Shown one piece after another: positions 39,186-48,196 of a stretch of DNA of 64,000 bases. Under the pieces are notes generated by a model. The model worked only from the letters and a program-made list of their open reading frames with translations, was not told the origin of the DNA and ran no database searches. The position numbers and the translations under genes are program-made. Each line of letters starts with the position of its first letter. Within the stretch, counting starts at the first letter, position 1. Location of the stretch: assembly GCF_014645195.1 (NCBI RefSeq), contig NZ_BMLK01000010.1, positions 1-64,000 of the forward strand, in the 5' to 3' direction. Origin of the DNA: Novosphingobium indicum. Its GTDB lineage: Bacteria; Pseudomonadota; Alphaproteobacteria; Sphingomonadales; Sphingomonadaceae.

Positions 39186-42100
39186 CAGCCCGGCCAGAAA
39201 AGCCTCTATGGCCGAGGCCGAAGCCGGCTTCGCCAGCACCGATACGCCGAGCGCTGCGGCGCGTTCGCGCAGCTCCGGGCCATCCTCGGCGCTGATCACC
39301 ACGGCAGCGAGCCCCGGCGCTTCTTCGCGCATGGCGGCGATCAGCGAGAGACCGTCCTCGCCGCTGTCGAGCCGGTAGTCGGCCAGCACGGCATCGACGC
39401 GGCGGCTGTAGGGCAGCGCTTGCGCCATGCCGGTGGCACCGAAGGCCCGATGCCCCATCCGCTCGAGCAGAGCGAGGCTCGCCTCGACGATGCGCGGGTC
39501 GTTGTCGACCACCAGAAGATCCAGCTTGGTCGGCGTTGCGGATGCGGAATGGGGCTGCGGTTCGGGCCGGGCTGCATGCGGTGTTTCGGACATGGCAGGC
39601 AGCCAGAAGCTGAAGCGACTGCCGCGTCCGGGGGTCGACTGTACGGATATCGTGCCGCCCAGCAGACGAGCGATCCTCTCGGACAGCGCGAGCCCGAGCC
39701 CGATGCCTTCCGCCTCCACCGTGCCGAGCCGGGTGAATTCGCCGAAGATCGTCTCGACCTGTTCGGCCTCGATGCCCACGCCGGTGTCGATCACGTCGAT
39801 GCGCAGCCCGCCGTCGCGGTGGCGCACGCCCAGCAGCACCCCGCCGCGCTCGCAGTAGCGCACGGCATTGGCGAGGAAGTTCTGGATCACCGAGCGCAGC
39901 AGGCCGGGGTCGGTGCGGACATGCCCCGGCAGCGGCCCGAGCCTCAGCGTCAGGCCCTTGCGCTCGGCCATCGGGCGGAAGCTCTCGGCGAGATCGCCGA
40001 GGAACGGGCCAAGCGCGACGGGTTCGGGGCGTGGCTCCACGCCGCCGGCATCGAGCTTGCTGATATCGAGGAGGGCGCGCAGCAGGTCCTCGGCCGCGCT
40101 GATGGCATTCTCGACGCGCTCGACGAGGGGAAGGGCGTTGGCCGGAACGTCTCGCTCGATGGCGGCGGTGAACAGGCGTGCGGCATGGAGCGGCTGCAGC
40201 AGGTCGTGGCTGGCCGCGGCAAGGAAGCGCGTCTTGTCGCGGCCCGCTTCGGCAAGACGGCGGTTGGCCTCGCTCAGTTCGCGGGTGCGCTCGGCCACGC
40301 GCTGCTCGAGCGTTTCGAGCGTGCGCCGCAACTGCTCGCGCACGCGCGCGTCTTCCGTAATGTCGGTGAAGCTGGTCACGTAGCCACCGCCGGGCATCGG
40401 CCCGCCCACGGTCTTGATCACCCGGCCATCGGGGTGCTTGCGTTCGAAGCTATGCTCCAGACCGCGGCGGAAATGGCCGAGGCGCTTGTCGACATGGAAC
40501 TCGGGGTCGCCTTCGCCGAAGTCGCCGCGCAGGGCGTTGTGGCGGATCAGGTCGGCAATCGGCACGCCCACCCGCAGCAGGCCCGGCGGATAATCGAACA
40601 GCGCCTCGTAGCGGCTGTTCCACGCCACCAGATTGAGGTCCGCATCAATGACGCTGATCCCGGCATCGAGGTTCTCGAAGGTGGCGGCGAGCAACTGTCG
40701 GGAGAAGCCGATGCTGCGGCTCCCCTCGTCGAGCAGGCGCGTGACTTCGGGCAGGCGCATCGTCCCGCCTGCGAGCGCCGATGAAATCAGAGCGCGGGCC
40801 GAGGAGACGCCGACGACGCGGGCGATCAGTTCTTCGGCGCGGCGGGCCGAAGTGCGGTCGACCGGCGTTCCGGCCTGCGCCTCGGGGAATTCCTCTCGTG
40901 CACGCTCCTCGCCGACGAAGCTGGCGGTCAGTGCCACCAGGTCGCTCAGGTCCGCGACCTGATGCTGCCCGCGGCGAAAGCGCGGCAGCGCGGAGGGCTT
41001 GATCCCGCGCGCGGCGACGAGGGCGTAGATCGCCAGATTGGCACCGAGGCTCCAGAACACGCCGTGCACCAGTGGCGTCGCCTGCCCGATGCCGAACAGG
41101 TGGAGCGGGTCGAACGGGGTAGGGGCCAGTGCCGTCAGCCATGAAGGCGGCAGGATCGGCGGCAGCGCCAGCGTGTAGAGCCACAGGGCCAGACCCACCG
41201 AGAGGCTGGCGCGCGCGGCGATGGCGTCGCGCCCGGCGCTGTAGGTCGCCAGCAGCAGGTGCGGCGTGAACTGCGCCATGGCGGCGAAGGCGATGAGGCC
41301 GATCGATGCGAGCGAGTTTTCGGACGAGACCAGCAGCGCCCAGACCAGCGACAGCGCCATGATCGCGAGGATGGTCACGCGCCGGACGCCGAGCATGCGC
41401 CGGCCCATCTCGCCCGACTGCCGGGTCGGGCCGCGCCGGAACACCGACGGGAACACGAGATCGTTGGAGACCATCGTCGCCAATGCCGTGGAATCGACGA
41501 TCGCCATCGATGCCGCCGCGCCGACACCGCCGAGCAGCGCCGCCGCCAGAATCCAGGTGCTGCCCGTGATCTCGGGAAGCTGCAGTACATAGCGATCCGG
41601 CGCCATGGCTGCGGGCAGTATCGCGGTACCGGCAAAGGCGATCGGCAGGATCAGCGCGGCCATCAGGCCGATGTAGGCGGCAAGGCCGAAGCGGGCACGC
41701 ACCAGATCGCCCGGCTCGCGCGCTTCCACCAGCCCCATGTAGAACTGCCGGGGCAGCGCGACGATGGCCATCGCCGAGATCAGGGCGATGACGGCGAATT
41801 CCATCGAGAGGTGCTGCGGCCCGAACTGTTCCGCTGCCGCTGCCCAGCCCCGGCTCAGGTCGGCAGGGCTCGCATGAATCAGCAGGAACCCGGCCAGTGC
41901 GGCAACGGCGGCCAGCGCCAGCAGCTTGAGGAGCGAGTCCAGCCCGATGGCATAGACCAGCCCTTCGGCGCGGCCCGCCACCTCGTAACGTCGCGCGCCG
42001 AACAGGATCGCGAACAGTGCAAGCAGCAAGGCCGCCACCATCATCACCGGCTCGGTGACGGCGCGCGCCGAGACGATCGACATGGCACTCCCGATCGAGC

Positions 42101-42509
42101 GCAGCTGCAATGCAATATAGGGGATCGAGCCGAGCAGCGCGGTCACCGTCACCAGCCGGGCGACGACGACATCGTGCCCGAAACGCGCGGCGATGAAGTC
42201 GGAAACGGTGGCCGCCTTTTCGGTGGCGACCGCCCGCGTCAGCTTCGCCAGAAAGCGCGGAGCGGCGAGTAGCACCAGCATGGGTGCGGCATAGATCGGC
42301 AGGTAGTTCCACCCTTCGCGCGCGGCGGTCCCCACAGCGCCGTAGAAAGTCCAGCTGGAGCAATAGACGCCGAGCGAGAGCGTATAGGCCCATAGCCGCA
42401 GGCGCGGGCGATGCTGGAACGTGCTGCGCCGCGATTCCACCATGGCGGCGATTCCGAACAGAATCGCCAGTAGCGCCAGCGCCAGGATCGTCGATGCGCG
42501 TAACGGCAT
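39162..42509 (-). CDS. crbS: SSF-domain hybrid sensor histidine kinase (CrbS/MxtR-like)
   Basis: A 1115-residue kinase fused to a transporter fold. Residues about 1-490 are a sodium/solute symporter-type domain with about 13 helices. A PAS domain follows (about 610-730, LLAATFENLDAGISVIDADLNLVAWN), then the DHp with the phospho-His in AAASHDLLQPLHAARL, the ATPase (NAVRYCERGGVLLG, DTGVGIEAEQ, GIGLGLALSERIARLLGG) and a C-terminal receiver (phospho-acceptor in VLADYRLDSGEDGL). This is the CrbS/MxtR architecture, and the CrbR-like regulator and acs are adjacent. The symporter domain may sense or bind acetate. Confidence 0.88.
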   Translation of the reverse strand: MPLRASTILALALLAILFGIAAMVESRRSTFQHRPRLRLWAYTLSLGVYCSSWTFYGAVGTAAREGWNYLPIYAAPMLVLLAAPRFLAKLTRAVATEKAATVSDFIAARFGHDVVVARLVTVTALLGSIPYIALQLRSIGSAMSIVSARAVTEPVMMVAALLLALFAILFGARRYEVAGRAEGLVYAIGLDSLLKLLALAAVAALAGFLLIHASPADLSRGWAAAAEQFGPQHLSMEFAVIALISAMAIVALPRQFYMGLVEAREPGDLVRARFGLAAYIGLMAALILPIAFAGTAILPAAMAPDRYVLQLPEITGSTWILAAALLGGVGAAASMAIVDSTALATMVSNDLVFPSVFRRGPTRQSGEMGRRMLGVRRVTILAIMALSLVWALLVSSENSLASIGLIAFAAMAQFTPHLLLATYSAGRDAIAARASLSVGLALWLYTLALPPILPPSWLTALAPTPFDPLHLFGIGQATPLVHGVFWSLGANLAIYALVAARGIKPSALPRFRRGQHQVADLSDLVALTASFVGEERAREEFPEAQAGTPVDRTSARRAEELIARVVGVSSARALISSALAGGTMRLPEVTRLLDEGSRSIGFSRQLLAATFENLDAGISVIDADLNLVAWNSRYEALFDYPPGLLRVGVPIADLIRHNALRGDFGEGDPEFHVDKRLGHFRRGLEHSFERKHPDGRVIKTVGGPMPGGGYVTSFTDITEDARVREQLRRTLETLEQRVAERTRELSEANRRLAEAGRDKTRFLAAASHDLLQPLHAARLFTAAIERDVPANALPLVERVENAISAAEDLLRALLDISKLDAGGVEPRPEPVALGPFLGDLAESFRPMAERKGLTLRLGPLPGHVRTDPGLLRSVIQNFLANAVRYCERGGVLLGVRHRDGGLRIDVIDTGVGIEAEQVETIFGEFTRLGTVEAEGIGLGLALSERIARLLGGTISVQSTPGRGSRFSFWLPAMSETPHAARPEPQPHSASATPTKLDLLVVDNDPRIVEASLALLERMGHRAFGATGMAQALPYSRRVDAVLADYRLDSGEDGLSLIAAMREEAPGLAAVVISAEDGPELRERAAALGVSVLAKPASASAIEAFLAGLSVPQVEP

Positions 42510-42615
42510 GCGCAGCCCCCAAAGACCTCTGGCACAGGCAGTAACGATGGTTCGGCGCCGTGCAACTGCGGATCGCGGTGCAGGCCCTTATGAAGCTGTT
42601 GGGAAAAGTCGGAAA

Positions 42616-42798
42616 ATGGTGCACTCTGAGGGAGTGTTTACAAACCAAATCCTAGAGGAATTGGCGGGCTGGGAGAAGATTCTCCAGCACACCAGCCTCA
42701 GCCAGACATTCGATCCCGATGAACTTGAAGGTGAGGACGAGGACGCACCGCGCGACCGTCGTCTGGCGACCGTGCGGAGGCGTCGTCGTAGGTCTTGA
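42616..42798 (+). CDS. Doubtful small ORF before mobC, possible oriT region
   Basis: An ORF of 60 codons, MVHSEGVFTNQILEELAGWE..., acidic in the middle (DPDELEGEDEDAPRD) and ending in arginines. No convincing ribosome binding site is seen. The stretch from here to mobC is also where an origin of transfer would be expected, because oriT usually lies beside the mob genes. A small repeat CACTC/GAGTG is at 42622-42636. I cannot point to a nick site. Confidence 0.3.
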   Translation: MVHSEGVFTNQILEELAGWEKILQHTSLSQTFDPDELEGEDEDAPRDRRLATVRRRRRRS

Positions 42799-42812
42799 GA
42801 TCGGAGGGCTGG

Positions 42813-43172
42813 ATGGCACGCAAGCCATACGACCCTCCCTTCTCTCTCCGCCTCTCGTTTGAAGAGCGGGCAAGGCTGACGGAGCAAGCTGAAGGTCAAC
42901 CGCTCGGAGCCTATATCCGCTCGCGCCTTCTCGATCAGCCGCCGCGTCGCAAGCGTCTCAGTCAGATCGATCAAGATTCCCTGCTGCGCGTTCTTGGCCA
43001 GCTCGGCCAGTCTCGCATAGCAAACAACCTCAACCAACTCGCCAAACAAGCCAATCTGGGGACGCTACCTGTCGCCCCAGAAACCGAAGAGGCATTGCAG
43101 GATGCCTCAAAGGACATCGCCGAGATTCGGAAGTTGCTCATTCAGGCCTTGGGACTGGAGGTCACGCCATGA
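42813..43172 (+). CDS. mobC: MobC-like relaxosome accessory protein
   Basis: A 119-residue basic protein. It starts MARKPYDPPFSLRLSFEERARL, a ribbon-helix-helix-like DNA-binding start, and its second half (LGQLGQSRIANNLNQLAKQANLGTLP) is the typical MobC motif that helps the relaxase open the origin of transfer. It overlaps the relaxase gene by 4 bases. GGAGGGCTGG precedes the ATG. Confidence 0.83.
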   Translation: MARKPYDPPFSLRLSFEERARLTEQAEGQPLGAYIRSRLLDQPPRRKRLSQIDQDSLLRVLGQLGQSRIANNLNQLAKQANLGTLPVAPETEEALQDASKDIAEIRKLLIQALGLEVTP

Positions 43173-44482
43173 TCCTCAAGGCCTCCCAGCGCAGCGGCGC
43201 GGCGCAACTTGGCCAGCACCTCCTCAACTCGCGTGATAACGAGCATGTCGAGGTGCATGAAGTCCGTGGCTTCATGTCCGAAAACGTCATGGGCGCAATG
43301 AAAGAAGCCGAGGCGATGGCCAAGGGGACGCGCTGCAAGCAGTATCTCTTCTCCGTCTCGCTCAACCCTCCCGAAACCGAAAACGTCGCCATCGAGGTAT
43401 TTGAAGGCGCACTCGCTTCCATCGAGGAGAAGCTCGGCCTGCAAGGTCAGCCCCGTATGGTGGTCTTCCATGAAAAGGAAGGCCGCCGCCATGCGCATGC
43501 GGTCTGGTCTCGGATCGATGCCGAGACCATGACCGCCAAACAGCTCTCCTTCTTCAAGTCCAAGCTCCGCGAAGTCTCGAAGCAGCTTTATCTCGAAAAC
43601 GGCTGGAAAATGCCGTCTGGCCTCATGGACAGCAAAGCGCGTGATCCGCGCAATTTCACGCTGGACGAATGGCAGCAGGCCAAGCGCGCGGGGCTGGATG
43701 CTAAGTCCGTCAAAGGGATTGCCCAGGAATGCTGGGCGGTCTCCGACAATGCCCAAACCTTTGCTCACGCGCTCGAAGAGCGCGGCCTTTATCTGGCCAA
43801 AGGTGACAGGCGCTCCCATGTCGCGGTCACCTATGAGGGCGAGGTCTTCGCGCTCTCGCGCCTGATCGGCGTAAAGACCAAGGACGTGACCGCCCGCCTC
43901 GGAAAAGCGGATTCCTTGCGCAGCGTCGAGGAAACCAAGGCGCATATCGCGAACGCCATTGCGCCGCGCCTCGATGGCTTCCTGAAAGAGGCCAAGCGCA
44001 TGGCGCGGGATGCGCTAAAACCGCTCGCCGAGAAGAAGAAGGAACTGCAACTGGCGCATGCCGAAGAGCGCCAGCGCATGGCCAAAGGCCAGCGCGAGCG
44101 GTGGCAGTGCGAGACCAAAGAGCGGGCAAGTCGTCTGCGGACGGGTGTGCGGGGCCTATGGGATCGCCTGACGGGCGACCATGCCAAGATGATCAAGAAG
44201 AACGAGTTTGAGGCCTATCATGCGCTGCGCCGTGACCGCGATCAGCGTCAGGCCATGCTGAACGCTCAACATGCCGAACGGCGCAAGCTGCAAGAGCAGA
44301 TCAAACAGACCCGCGAGCGTCATGCGCGACAGATTTTAAGCCTGCACAATCAGGCAGCCAATTATCGCCTCATGCGGGACGGCAACCAGCAATCCATTCG
44401 CAGTGAATTCTCGCGGAGCGCAGGGCAAGCGAGGGAGCAATCCCGAAGCGCGCCGACGCGCGGACTGGAACTAGGGCGCTAG
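43169..44482 (+). CDS. MobA/VirD2-type relaxase
   Basis: A 437-residue mobilization nuclease that nicks oriT and pilots the strand. The metal-binding histidine motif is VFHEKEGRRHAHAVWSRID, at about residues 99-117. The N-terminal relaxase domain ends near 200; a coiled coil of charged residues follows (about 270-410). No active-site tyrosine can be fixed with certainty: the N terminus MILKASQRSGAAQLGQHLLN has none, as in the MOBP-like group. The last 20 codons recur at 47655-47717 on the other side of the mer module. Confidence 0.87.
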   Translation: MILKASQRSGAAQLGQHLLNSRDNEHVEVHEVRGFMSENVMGAMKEAEAMAKGTRCKQYLFSVSLNPPETENVAIEVFEGALASIEEKLGLQGQPRMVVFHEKEGRRHAHAVWSRIDAETMTAKQLSFFKSKLREVSKQLYLENGWKMPSGLMDSKARDPRNFTLDEWQQAKRAGLDAKSVKGIAQECWAVSDNAQTFAHALEERGLYLAKGDRRSHVAVTYEGEVFALSRLIGVKTKDVTARLGKADSLRSVEETKAHIANAIAPRLDGFLKEAKRMARDALKPLAEKKKELQLAHAEERQRMAKGQRERWQCETKERASRLRTGVRGLWDRLTGDHAKMIKKNEFEAYHALRRDRDQRQAMLNAQHAERRKLQEQIKQTRERHARQILSLHNQAANYRLMRDGNQQSIRSEFSRSAGQAREQSRSAPTRGLELGR

Positions 44483-44780
44483 TCTCGAAACGAGCCCAAT
44501 GCCATGATTCATGGTGATGGTGATGGTGATGGTGAGTTCTGAGACGAAGAACACGATGACGACATGGGTAGCGCTAGCCACAATGAAGCTAAGTCATGCT
44601 TCTTTGTAGGTTTTGACTCGGCAGCGAGTGAGGTAGCTGAGGGTGCAGGCTTCGGCTTCTTGTTTCTTGCGCCACCGTTTGCTCAACGTCCAAAATTGCC
44701 GCGCAGGGCAAGCCTCTGTTTGGTGTGCTATTGAAGTATCAGGGGGCAGCCAAACATCTGGCGTCATATTGTAGGCGTCG
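44483..44780. other. Non-coding stretch between relaxase and merA
   Basis: Nearly 300 bases with no supported gene. At 44511-44534 there is a short tandem repeat of the hexamer ATGGTG (four units, slightly extended). A 75-codon minus-strand ORF here overlaps merA out of frame and has no support. The boundary of the mer module is probably inside this stretch. Confidence 0.5.
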
Positions 44781-46238
44781 TCAACCGGCACAGCAGGACA
44801 GTTTTGCAACATCCTTGTCAAACGTCTGCGCGGCGAGTTTCAGTCCCTCCACTGTGGTCAGATAAGGGAAAATGGTCGCGCCAAGATCGGCTGCGGTCAT
44901 TCCGTGTTGGATCGCCAGAACCAGCGTCTGGATCGCATCCGCGCCTTCCGGTGCCATGATCTGACCACCCAACAGGCGGTCGCTGGCCTTGTCGGCAACC
45001 AGCTTGATGACGCCACGGGTATCGCGGGCAGCGAGCGCCCGAGGCACGGCGTCGAGCGGCAGCAGCGAGGTTTTGACCTCCAACCCTTGTACCCGTGCCG
45101 CCGTTTCGGTCAGGCCGACGCTGGCGACCTGCGGATCGGTGAACACAACCGCTGGCATGGCGCTGTTGTCATATTGGTGCTGATTGCCGGTTACGGCATT
45201 GCGTGCCGCCAGCTTGGCCCCGTAGGCGGCCATGTAGACAAACTGGTCCCGGCCTGTGACATCGCCCGCTGCGTAAATGCCAGGGACGGTCGTTTCGAGA
45301 TAGTTGTCAACCGTGATCCCGCCGCGAGTGTCGAGCGCTATGCCGCGCTCCTCCAGCCCCAGCCCATCGCTGTTGGGCCGCCGGCCGGTGGCGATGAGCA
45401 CCTTTTCGGCGCTGATCGTCTGTGTCGATGCGACAGTATCACAGTGGCCATCACCATTACAGGACAAGGCTTCGCAGGTCAGCACCCCGCCGCCATCGGT
45501 CTGGTCGATCCGCTGATAACCGATCCCCGCACACACCCTGATCCCTTCGGCTTCGAGATAGCTTTGCAAAGCCACGCTCAATTCCGGGTCCAATTCAGGC
45601 AGCAGGCGGCTGCGGCAACAGATGGTGACGGCAACGCCTAGGCGTGCAAACATCTGCCCCAGTTCCACCCCGATTACGCCGCCACCAATCACCAGCAGCG
45701 ATTTGGGCAGGCGCTCAAGAGCCAGAGCCGAGGTGCTGGTCAGGTAGGGCACATTGTCCAGCCCCGGTATCGGCGGCACGGCGGCGCGCGCACCCATCGC
45801 GAGGATCACCTTGCTGACCTGTATCGGCGCATCATCGACCAGCAGTTCGCTCCCGGCGAACCGCACCTTGCCCTCGATATAGCTCACCCCTGCATAGGCG
45901 GGCAGGAGATCGACGTATTTTTTCTGGCGGAGTTCCCCGACGAGGGCATCCTTCGACGCGGCAAGCGCGCTCCAATCATCAAGCTGCACGCTGCCGCGCA
46001 GCCCCGGAAAACGCCGTGCCGCCGTGCCGCCATGCACCGCTTCCGCTGCCCGGATCAGCGTCTTGGAGGGAACGCAGCCGACATTGACGCAGGTGCCGCC
46101 GATCGTGCCGTGGCCGATCAGCGCCACCCTAGCGCCGAGTTCGGCAGCAGTGATCGCGGCGGAAAAACCCGCCGATCCCGCGCCGACAACGGCCACGTCA
46201 AATCCATCCCGCGAAGTGCGGTTGCAACAATCAGTCAT
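44781..46238 (-). CDS. merA: Mercuric reductase
   Basis: NADPH-dependent flavoenzyme that reduces Hg(II) to Hg(0) in the cytoplasm. In 485 residues: FAD site VVGAGSAGFSAA (19-24), redox pair in GGTCVNVGCVPSK (Cys50, Cys55), NADPH site VIGGGVIGVELGQ, second FAD motif IYAAGDVTG and the C-terminal mercury-binding pair LSCCAG (Cys482, Cys483). The N-terminal HMA domain of many MerA proteins is missing; instead a short leader carries a Cys pair (MTDCCNRT). Residues CNGDGHC near position 270 form a small cysteine-containing insert. Last gene of the merTPA unit. Confidence 0.95.
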   Translation of the reverse strand: MTDCCNRTSRDGFDVAVVGAGSAGFSAAITAAELGARVALIGHGTIGGTCVNVGCVPSKTLIRAAEAVHGGTAARRFPGLRGSVQLDDWSALAASKDALVGELRQKKYVDLLPAYAGVSYIEGKVRFAGSELLVDDAPIQVSKVILAMGARAAVPPIPGLDNVPYLTSTSALALERLPKSLLVIGGGVIGVELGQMFARLGVAVTICCRSRLLPELDPELSVALQSYLEAEGIRVCAGIGYQRIDQTDGGGVLTCEALSCNGDGHCDTVASTQTISAEKVLIATGRRPNSDGLGLEERGIALDTRGGITVDNYLETTVPGIYAAGDVTGRDQFVYMAAYGAKLAARNAVTGNQHQYDNSAMPAVVFTDPQVASVGLTETAARVQGLEVKTSLLPLDAVPRALAARDTRGVIKLVADKASDRLLGGQIMAPEGADAIQTLVLAIQHGMTAADLGATIFPYLTTVEGLKLAAQTFDKDVAKLSCCAG

Positions 46239-46279
46239 TGGAGGTCACTTTCTTCCGACGCAAAATGCGTCAGGTGCTT

Positions 46280-46612
46280 TCAGTTTTGAACGGCGCGTGC
46301 CGGATAACCCGCATTGGTCGATGCTGCGGCGATAGCTGCGGCAGTGGTTCGGCGAGGATCATAGGTCGCACGCGCGGTCTTGGCGTTGAAGTCAACGCTG
46401 ACCGCGCTTACGCCTGCCACGCCTTCCATCGCCTTGCGCACGGTGATCGGGCAGGTCGCACAGGTCATGTTCTCAATAGTGAAGGTCGTTTGTGCCTGCG
46501 TTTGTGCGCTTGAAGCCGCTGGCCGGTCGTTGGCCGTGCCGCCGAGGGCCAATGCGACCCCGCCGCCTGTCATAGCCACAACGGCCAAACCCAACAGCAA
46601 TGTCTTTTTCAT
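46280..46612 (-). CDS. merP: Periplasmic mercury-binding protein
   Basis: Binds Hg(II) in the periplasm and passes it to MerT. The 110-residue protein has a signal peptide (MKKTLLLGLAVVAMTGGGVA) and an HMA domain with the motif IENMTCATCPITVRKAMEGV (Cys51, Cys54). It has an extra Ala/Ser/Gln spacer between the signal peptide and the domain. It lies 25 bases after merT and 41 bases before merA. Confidence 0.93.
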   Translation of the reverse strand: MKKTLLLGLAVVAMTGGGVALALGGTANDRPAASSAQTQAQTTFTIENMTCATCPITVRKAMEGVAGVSAVSVDFNAKTARATYDPRRTTAAAIAAASTNAGYPARAVQN

Positions 46613-46637
46613 GGTTGTTTCCTTTCAGTAGGGCATA

Positions 46638-47033
46638 TCAATAGAATAGGGGTGCCCACCAATCGATGGAGAGCGCTAGAATGACGATGGCGAGCCCGAG
46701 CCACAGCACCGCTTTGGTGGTGCGCGCCGACTCTGGCCGGGCGCAATAAGACCCGTCCTCGCAGGCGGGCTTCGGCTTGAAATAGACATGCCAGAAGCCG
46801 TAGCCGAGCATGGCCAGCGTCACCGCCGCGACATAAGGCTTGTAGGGTTCGAGCGCGGTCAGATTGGCAATCCACGCCCCGGAAATGCCCAGCGTGACGA
46901 GCAACAGCGGCACAACGCAGCAGGCCGAGGCCAGCCCCGCACCGATCAATGCGCCGGTGGCAAGCCAGTTCGACGGCGCGTCCTTCGCTGGCTTAGGAGT
47001 GGTGGGTTGTCCTGATTCAGGCGTTGAAGCCAC
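46638..47033 (-). CDS. merT: Mercuric transport protein
   Basis: Inner-membrane importer for Hg(II). The 131-residue protein has three hydrophobic helices; the first holds the vicinal cysteine pair GLASACCVVPLLLV (Cys38, Cys39), and a second pair lies on the loop after helix 2 (PACEDGSYCARP, Cys91, Cys97). I use a GTG start with AAGGAATCACGCC upstream. The open frame continues 48 codons further, past the promoter, and is not translated from it. First gene of the merTPA unit. Confidence 0.92.
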   Translation of the reverse strand: MASTPESGQPTTPKPAKDAPSNWLATGALIGAGLASACCVVPLLLVTLGISGAWIANLTALEPYKPYVAAVTLAMLGYGFWHVYFKPKPACEDGSYCARPESARTTKAVLWLGLAIVILALSIDWWAPLFY

Positions 47034-47068
47034 GGCGTGATTCCTTTCTTTCGACTTTATGATTCTCA

Positions 47069-47099
47069 GTGTAATCTCTGTAGCCACTACAGACTCAAG
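47069..47099 (-). promoter_or_regulatory. mer promoter with MerR operator
   Basis: On the minus strand TTGAGT (-35) and TACACT (-10) are separated by 19 bases, the over-long spacer typical of MerR-controlled promoters. The spacer holds the dyad CTGTAG TGG CTACAG (79-93). MerR would bend and untwist the DNA when Hg(II) binds, realigning the two boxes. The operator also lies 17 bases upstream of the merR start. Confidence 0.85.
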
Positions 47100-47109
47100 A
47101 GGTATTTTC

Positions 47110-47523
47110 ATGGAACCACAAGGCGGCCTATTGCGTGCCCAGCTTGCCCGGAAAACCGGCTGCAATCTCGAAACCATTCGCTACTACGAAAAAGTTGGAT
47201 TGCTCCCGGCACCGCCACGCAGTGCCAATGGCTACCGGGTTTATTCGCCCGAACTGGTGCAAAGGTTGCAATTCATCCTCCGCGCCCGCGATCTCGGTTA
47301 TGCAATGGAAGAAATTCGCTCCCTGTTGTCGCTCACGGACACGGGCGCACAAACTTGCGGCGAAGTGATGATGCGTACCCGATCTCACCTCGACGATGTC
47401 CGCCGCCACATTTCCGATCTGCAAAAGATAGAGAATACGCTGGCTATTACCCTAAGCAAATGCACAGGCGGTGATGTGCCCGAATGTCCTGTTCTTGACG
47501 CACTTCAATTTCCTATGCCGTGA
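47110..47523 (+). CDS. merR: Mercury-responsive regulator MerR
   Basis: A 137-residue regulator of the MerR family. The winged HTH is at the N terminus (LARKTGCNLETIRYYEKVGLLPAPPRS), a dimerising coiled coil follows, and all three Hg ligands are present: Cys83 (QTCGEV), Cys118 and Cys126 (SKCTGGDVPECPVL). I start at the ATG giving MEPQGGLL; earlier codons in frame lie in the promoter. It is divergent from merTPA and controls it. Confidence 0.94.
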   Translation: MEPQGGLLRAQLARKTGCNLETIRYYEKVGLLPAPPRSANGYRVYSPELVQRLQFILRARDLGYAMEEIRSLLSLTDTGAQTCGEVMMRTRSHLDDVRRHISDLQKIENTLAITLSKCTGGDVPECPVLDALQFPMP

Positions 47524-48000
47524 TGCTGTGAGCATTCCCTCATTCAACTAAATATTTAAGTTTGAAGGGCGTCCCCTTCGGGCCACGCACTATCACTGCT
47601 GCGACTTAACTCACGCTTAGGCGGTTTCCGCTCATACGGATGATGATTCCCGATGCAGGGCAAGCAAGGGAGCAATCCCGAAGCGCGCCAGCGCACGGAC
47701 TTGAACTCGGACAGTAGGCTCGAAACGGTAAGTGCAAAGCTGGCGCTCGCCGCTCCCAAGCCTTTCAGCCTGAACGGTCTCCTCCCAAGCGGTTTTCTCT
47801 TTTCCCAAACACGGCTGCCGCGTTGTTACATGAAGCCGGAGTTTCTAATCCGATTCCCATGACGGTGGGATGCAAGGCGTAAAGCCTTCTCCAGTCGTCC
47901 TTTCGATTGCGGGCAATGCATCTGTCAAAGCCTCGGATTCAACCCCTCCTCCCGTAACGCGGCCCGTGGTGGGCAGCGGAAAACTCCAAGGGAGGATGCC
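47524..48000. other. Non-coding stretch after merR, with relaxase remnant
   Basis: About 480 bases without an intact gene. It contains the relaxase 3' remnant at 47655-47717, a small hairpin AAGGC/GCCTT at 47874-47888, and the leader of the small gene at 48001. The right limit of the mer module is probably just before the remnant. Confidence 0.5.
47655..47717 (+). pseudogene. Remnant of a second relaxase gene, last 20 codons
   Basis: In frame this reads AGQAREQSRSAPAHGLELGQ then TAG, against AGQAREQSRSAPTRGLELGR then TAG at the end of the intact relaxase (44420-44482). The lengths are identical and 17 of 20 residues match. DNA similarity continues a few bases past the stop (CTCGAAACG) and stops abruptly on the 5' side. 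Confidence 0.7.
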
Positions 48001-48183
48001 ATGTTCCGACTGACGAAAGACGGCTTGAAAGCCAAAAGCGAGGCTCAGCTCCGCGACCTGTTTCAGCGAGCCACGCGCGAGATTGCAAGCAACCCGCGCC
48101 TCAGCGCCACTTTCAGCAATGCCTCGACTGCCCTGCTGATGATCCGCGACGAGTTGGCTCGTCGCGGTATCAGCCCCCGATGA
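48001..48183 (+). CDS. Small helical protein of the mobile element
   Basis: A 60-residue protein, MFRLTKDGLKAKSEAQLRDL..., predicted mostly helical, with no cysteines and no membrane segment. AAGGGAGG lies 7 bases before the ATG. I do not recognise the family; its size and place among small plasmid-type genes suggest an element-borne accessory protein. It is convergent with the next gene, 13 bases away. Confidence 0.65.
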   Translation: MFRLTKDGLKAKSEAQLRDLFQRATREIASNPRLSATFSNASTALLMIRDELARRGISPR

Positions 48184-48196
48184 GGGTGAGGCCGCC

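Noticed and set aside
42510..42615. Attachment site or tRNA at the left edge of the mobile region
   Set aside because: No tRNA-like fold, direct repeat or integrase gene is visible, so the exact edge cannot be stated.
44505..44545. Histidine-tag-like coding on the minus strand from the ATGGTG repeat
   Set aside because: The reverse frames give only very short peptides (one reads Ser-Pro repeats and stops); no gene supports a poly-His protein.
44594..44821. 75-codon minus-strand ORF after merA
   Set aside because: It begins inside merA in another frame, has no ribosome binding site and no recognisable content.
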